64,000 bases of DNA from Rhyzopertha dominica (lineage: Eukaryota > Arthropoda > Insecta > Coleoptera > Bostrichidae). The position numbers were made by a program, and so were the translations under genes. Below the pieces are notes generated by a model. That model was not told the origin of the DNA. It worked only from the letters and a program-made list of their open reading frames with translations, and did no database searches. Below are positions 61,122-64,000 of this stretch, piece after piece (position 1 is the stretch's first letter; the number at the start of each line of letters is the position of its first letter). The stretch lies in assembly GCA_025024175.1 (NCBI GenBank), contig QCXZ01000137.1:2542001-2606000 (forward strand), given 5' to 3'.

Positions 61122-63418
61122 ATGTTGCCTTACAAGAAGATGAAAATATTGCAAAAAATCGAGAATTTAAATCAGGAAGAACTTATTGCGGCTTTAAACA
61201 AAGTAAGCTTTGATATGCATTAAGCGTTTTTAGTTTTAAATGATAATTTTTTAGAATGGATATAGTGATTTTGACGATGTGATTAGGGAACATGAAATAA
61301 ATGGTATCAGGTTTTTGGTAAGTCAATTATATTTCTAGAGTAATTAATTGTATTTGGTATTTCTTTATCAAGCACATTCATGCGGAAGTTGCTGATGATT
61401 CATTAGTTTATCTCTTATTGTGCATAACTCTTTTAATGCAAACATAAGAAAACATTAATGTAATATTTGCATTCCATTTTTTAAGTAACAGGTTTCCCCC
61501 TTTTTGTAAATTTCTAGTTGGGTATCAAAATTGTGTACTGATTCTGAATAAATGAACAACTGAATAAATGAAAATACCAAATCATCGTTATAATGTAAAT
61601 AGGGGGGGAAAGTTGTTGCTGTAATTATACAAAGCTCATTTTTTAATTTAGGGATTACAAAAGTGTTACGTTTGTAACTGGTGCTGTGTAACGTTTGCAC
61701 TAAATGTAATTTATTCAAACTCTAGATTAGTTGCATTTAATGGAGCAGAAACAATAATTAGTGATATTAAGATTTTCTTGATTCTGGAATAAAAATATGA
61801 ACTTTCTTTGGTAATAATAATTCTTTATTGACCACTTGAATTAAAATAAATAGCAAAATGGATTTATTTTTGGGGATGAGTATTTCAATTAGAATACCTA
61901 CCCTAAAATTGAATTGGTTTTTATAGAAGAACATGAGCTTAAATCTGTGTACACAGTACATTTCCTTTTTTTGTAATTGAAATTCAATTTACCCATTATT
62001 TGCATGATTATCTTATTTAGGCACTTACTGACTTCCAAATTGCTCTGTGGAGAAGTCGTGTAGGTTATGGGAATTGTCAAAGAATTTGGTCATTCTTGGA
62101 GCACATAAAACAACACCCGGAAGAATTCGTTTTAGATAATGACCAAGTTGATAACAAAGTGTATCATATATTCCCACAAAGTGAAAAAAAGCCGATAGAA
62201 GAGAATTTGCCTGTATACACCAATACTACAGAAGAATTGTCCAAGCAAAAAAACAATGTAATTTTAAAACCTCAAAAGGAAGAACTGCCTATATATGCAA
62301 ATGATGCAAAACAACCATCGCCTAAACATAAAACGAATGACATTAAAATCTCTTTACGGGAGAAATTACCAGTAGATGTAAAAAATGATCCAAAACAGAG
62401 AAGACATGAAATTAAAACGTTAGTAGAAGAAAACTTACCTGTTAATTCAAATGATGTTACTGACGAACAACCTGTTTATATAAATGACAAATTAATTCCC
62501 GTTGTAAAAATTACAAATAAAGATGAGAATAAAAGTAACATCTGTCGTGATGAATGCCCTTATGATGAAGAAGGCTACCTAGAACCACAGATGAAAGAAA
62601 AGAACGCCACTTTTATGGATAAACGCCCTCTACCGTCGGTACCGCAAATGAAAAAACCCATACTTCAAATAGTAAAACCATCAGAGAATTTGCATGAACC
62701 CGAAGAACAGTGTGCTGTATATGAAGATGCCAAAGAGATATGCGCAGTCAGTACATCCACACCAACACGAAAATTCTGGCCGTTCTTCCAGGGGAAAAAA
62801 AATAAGTCTCCTGTTATCCCTCAGGGCACATTGGAAGGGCAAAATAAGGACAACGGGAAAAAAGTGAGCTTCCGCAAACAGAGTGTCACCTTACCCACAC
62901 CTCCACCTTTGAATATTAGTGCTGCAGATCTGAAATGTTTTGAAGAGCTAGACAAAAAAGACAGCCAGAAATATACCTTGAGTAAGTAGCATTACAGTAA
63001 AAAAAATAAATTATTTGTCCCTTACACTTTGGTTAAATTAAGCCATTTAAGGAAGTTTTTTAATACTTATCTTTTAGATGACCTTAAAAAGGAGTCATTT
63101 TTTAAAGAATCCATTAAAAACCGCCAGGTAGCTGAGAACCGTCTTAAAAAGGCAGAGGATGGTAGCTTCATTGTACGGCAGAGCAGTAAATTCTTTTGCA
63201 CTTTCACTATAAAATATAAAGCAAACATTTACCACATCGGAATAAAACAGGACCCTGATGGAACGCTGAAATGTCTCGCCGACGATGCTGATATCTCGGT
63301 ACCCTTTTCCAACGTAAAGGAGATTATAAAGTATTACAAAGCACAGCCATTGGTGCTCAAAAACAAAGGCAATCCAGGAAAACTTGAAAGGATTTATTTA
63401 AAAAAAGCCATAAACTAA
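61122..63418 (+). CDS. SAM-SH2 adaptor of the SLP-76/BLNK type
   Basis: Exons 61122-61202, 61255-61317, 62021-62981 and 63078-63418 join in phase to 481 residues. Residues 10-80 resemble the SLP-76 SAM domain (ELIAALNKNGYSDFDDVI, EINGIRFLALTDFQIALW). Residues of about 374-480 form an SH2 domain with the phosphate-binding Arg in GSFIVRQSS, then FTIKYKANIYHIGI and IIKYYKAQPLVLKNKG. The linker has three tyrosines in Y-x-N context (VYTN about 114, IYAN about 140, VYIN about 201), plus YDEEGYLEP and VYEDA, and proline stretches RPLPSVP and PTPPPL. This layout fits a scaffold that is tyrosine-phosphorylated and recruits Grb2/Drk. The adjacent gene on the left is divergent. No transmembrane segment. 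Confidence 0.85.
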
Positions 63419-63507
63419 GACAGACCTTTGTTAGCTTAAATAAGAACAAAACAGTTTTTATGACAAAAAAAATAGCAAGCAAAGATTAAACTTTCTACTT
63501 AATATTA

Positions 63508-63985
63508 CTAGCGTTTGTGTCTTTCCCTGTCTCCATTTCTCCTATTACCGCTATGATGTCTTCTTGAAGGACTTCTGCTATATCTCCGATGATGATCTCT
63601 GTGTTTATGATAATGATCATCGTAATCTTTTCGACTAGATCTGTGTTTTGAACGTTCCCGGCTAGAATGCCTACGCTCCCTTTTTCTGCTTCTGCTTCTA
63701 GATCTTCCCGAGCGAGTGCTACTTGTGGACTGCGCGTATCCAGAATCAAGTTCTGGTTCCACCTCAGTTTTCTCTGTATGTTCGCTTTTGTCTTTGGAAC
63801 CCGCCTCGACCCATTCTTTGTAAAGATCCATCTGTCCGTTGATCACTTCCCTCATTATTTCCGTGTAATTCTTTTTGTTCGTGTGCACCGATTTGTATTT
63901 CGCCCTGCGTCTTTTTGCGTCTCTCTCTAGTGCCAGTTTTTCTTCGGTGGTTAGCGGTTTGTCAGACTTAGGTTCGGGCAAAGTT
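63508..63985 (-). CDS. SNRNP48: U11/U12 snRNP 48 kDa protein, C-terminal exon (partial)
   Basis: Acceptor tctcttttag before 63985, stop TAG at 63508, about 159 residues. The block KLALERDAKRRRAKYKSVHTNKKNYTEIMREVIN matches the U11-48K C-terminal signature (K-R-R-R-x-S-Y-x-x-x-x-V-H-x-x-K-K-x-Y-T-E-x-I-R-x-V-I-N), and an Arg/Ser/His-rich tail follows (SGRSRSRSRKRERR, HHRRYSRSPSRRHHSG). U11-48K recognises the 5' splice site of minor (U12-type) introns. The zinc-finger N-terminal part lies right of the window. The gene converges with the SAM-SH2 adaptor, stops 89 nt apart. Confidence 0.8.
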
Positions 63986-64000
63986 CTAAAAGAGATACTT

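Noticed and set aside
1..64000. CRISPR arrays, operons, phage or viral genes, rRNA
   Set aside because: None seen; the window is eukaryotic chromosomal DNA and its repeats are transposons and foldbacks.

Overview
This window is nuclear DNA of an insect, most likely a beetle, although the order is inferred and not proven. It is AT-rich and intron-dense (gt..ag junctions, many introns of 50-70 nt), has N gaps, and carries insect-type Tc1, mariner and DUF4817-type transposons. Its protein-coding genes all match conserved animal families. There are no operons, ribosome-binding sites or CRISPR arrays.

Layout, left to right. (1) The last exon of succinate-semialdehyde dehydrogenase (+, 1493-2059), cut by the left edge. 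(2) A Munc13-4/BAIAP3-type priming factor, staccato (+, about 4.06-17.87 kb), with two alternative 5' exons and a 9-kb intron full of transposon debris. (3) Kanadaptin/SLC4A1AP (+, 18.71-23.65 kb), with an unrecognised coiled-coil gene nested antisense in one intron. (4) Two tandem sorbitol dehydrogenase paralogues (-, 23.85-25.87 and 26.68-31.13 kb). The first has an apparent mitochondrial presequence. The second has a 3-kb intron from which an unidentified + strand transcript seems to start. (5) A transposon-littered intergenic stretch (31.1-35.4 kb). (6) A 37-exon Rabconnectin-3A/DMXL gene (-, 35.37-60.69 kb), encoding about 3,011 residues, with one in-frame TGA and one 1-nt frameshift in the sequence given. 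(7) A divergent 433-bp promoter with two CACGTG boxes. (8) A SAM plus SH2 adaptor of the SLP-76/BLNK type (+, 61.12-63.42 kb). (9) The C-terminal exon of U11/U12-48K (-), convergent with the adaptor and cut by the right edge.

Functionally the genes are mixed: GABA-shunt and polyol metabolism, vesicle priming, V-ATPase assembly (Rabconnectin), tyrosine-kinase adaptor signalling and minor-spliceosome RNA processing. I found no coherent new multi-gene system. The most interesting signals are gene-structural: the mitochondrial-type SDH paralogue with a GC-AG intron, nested antisense genes, the TGA in Rabconnectin-3A, repeated pTyr-x-Asn motifs in the adaptor linker, several foldback elements, and six scattered remnants of the same reverse-transcriptase motif.

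Exon boundaries were derived by hand from splice consensus, reading phase and remembered family sequences. Reading phase was checked through every junction of the multi-exon genes.
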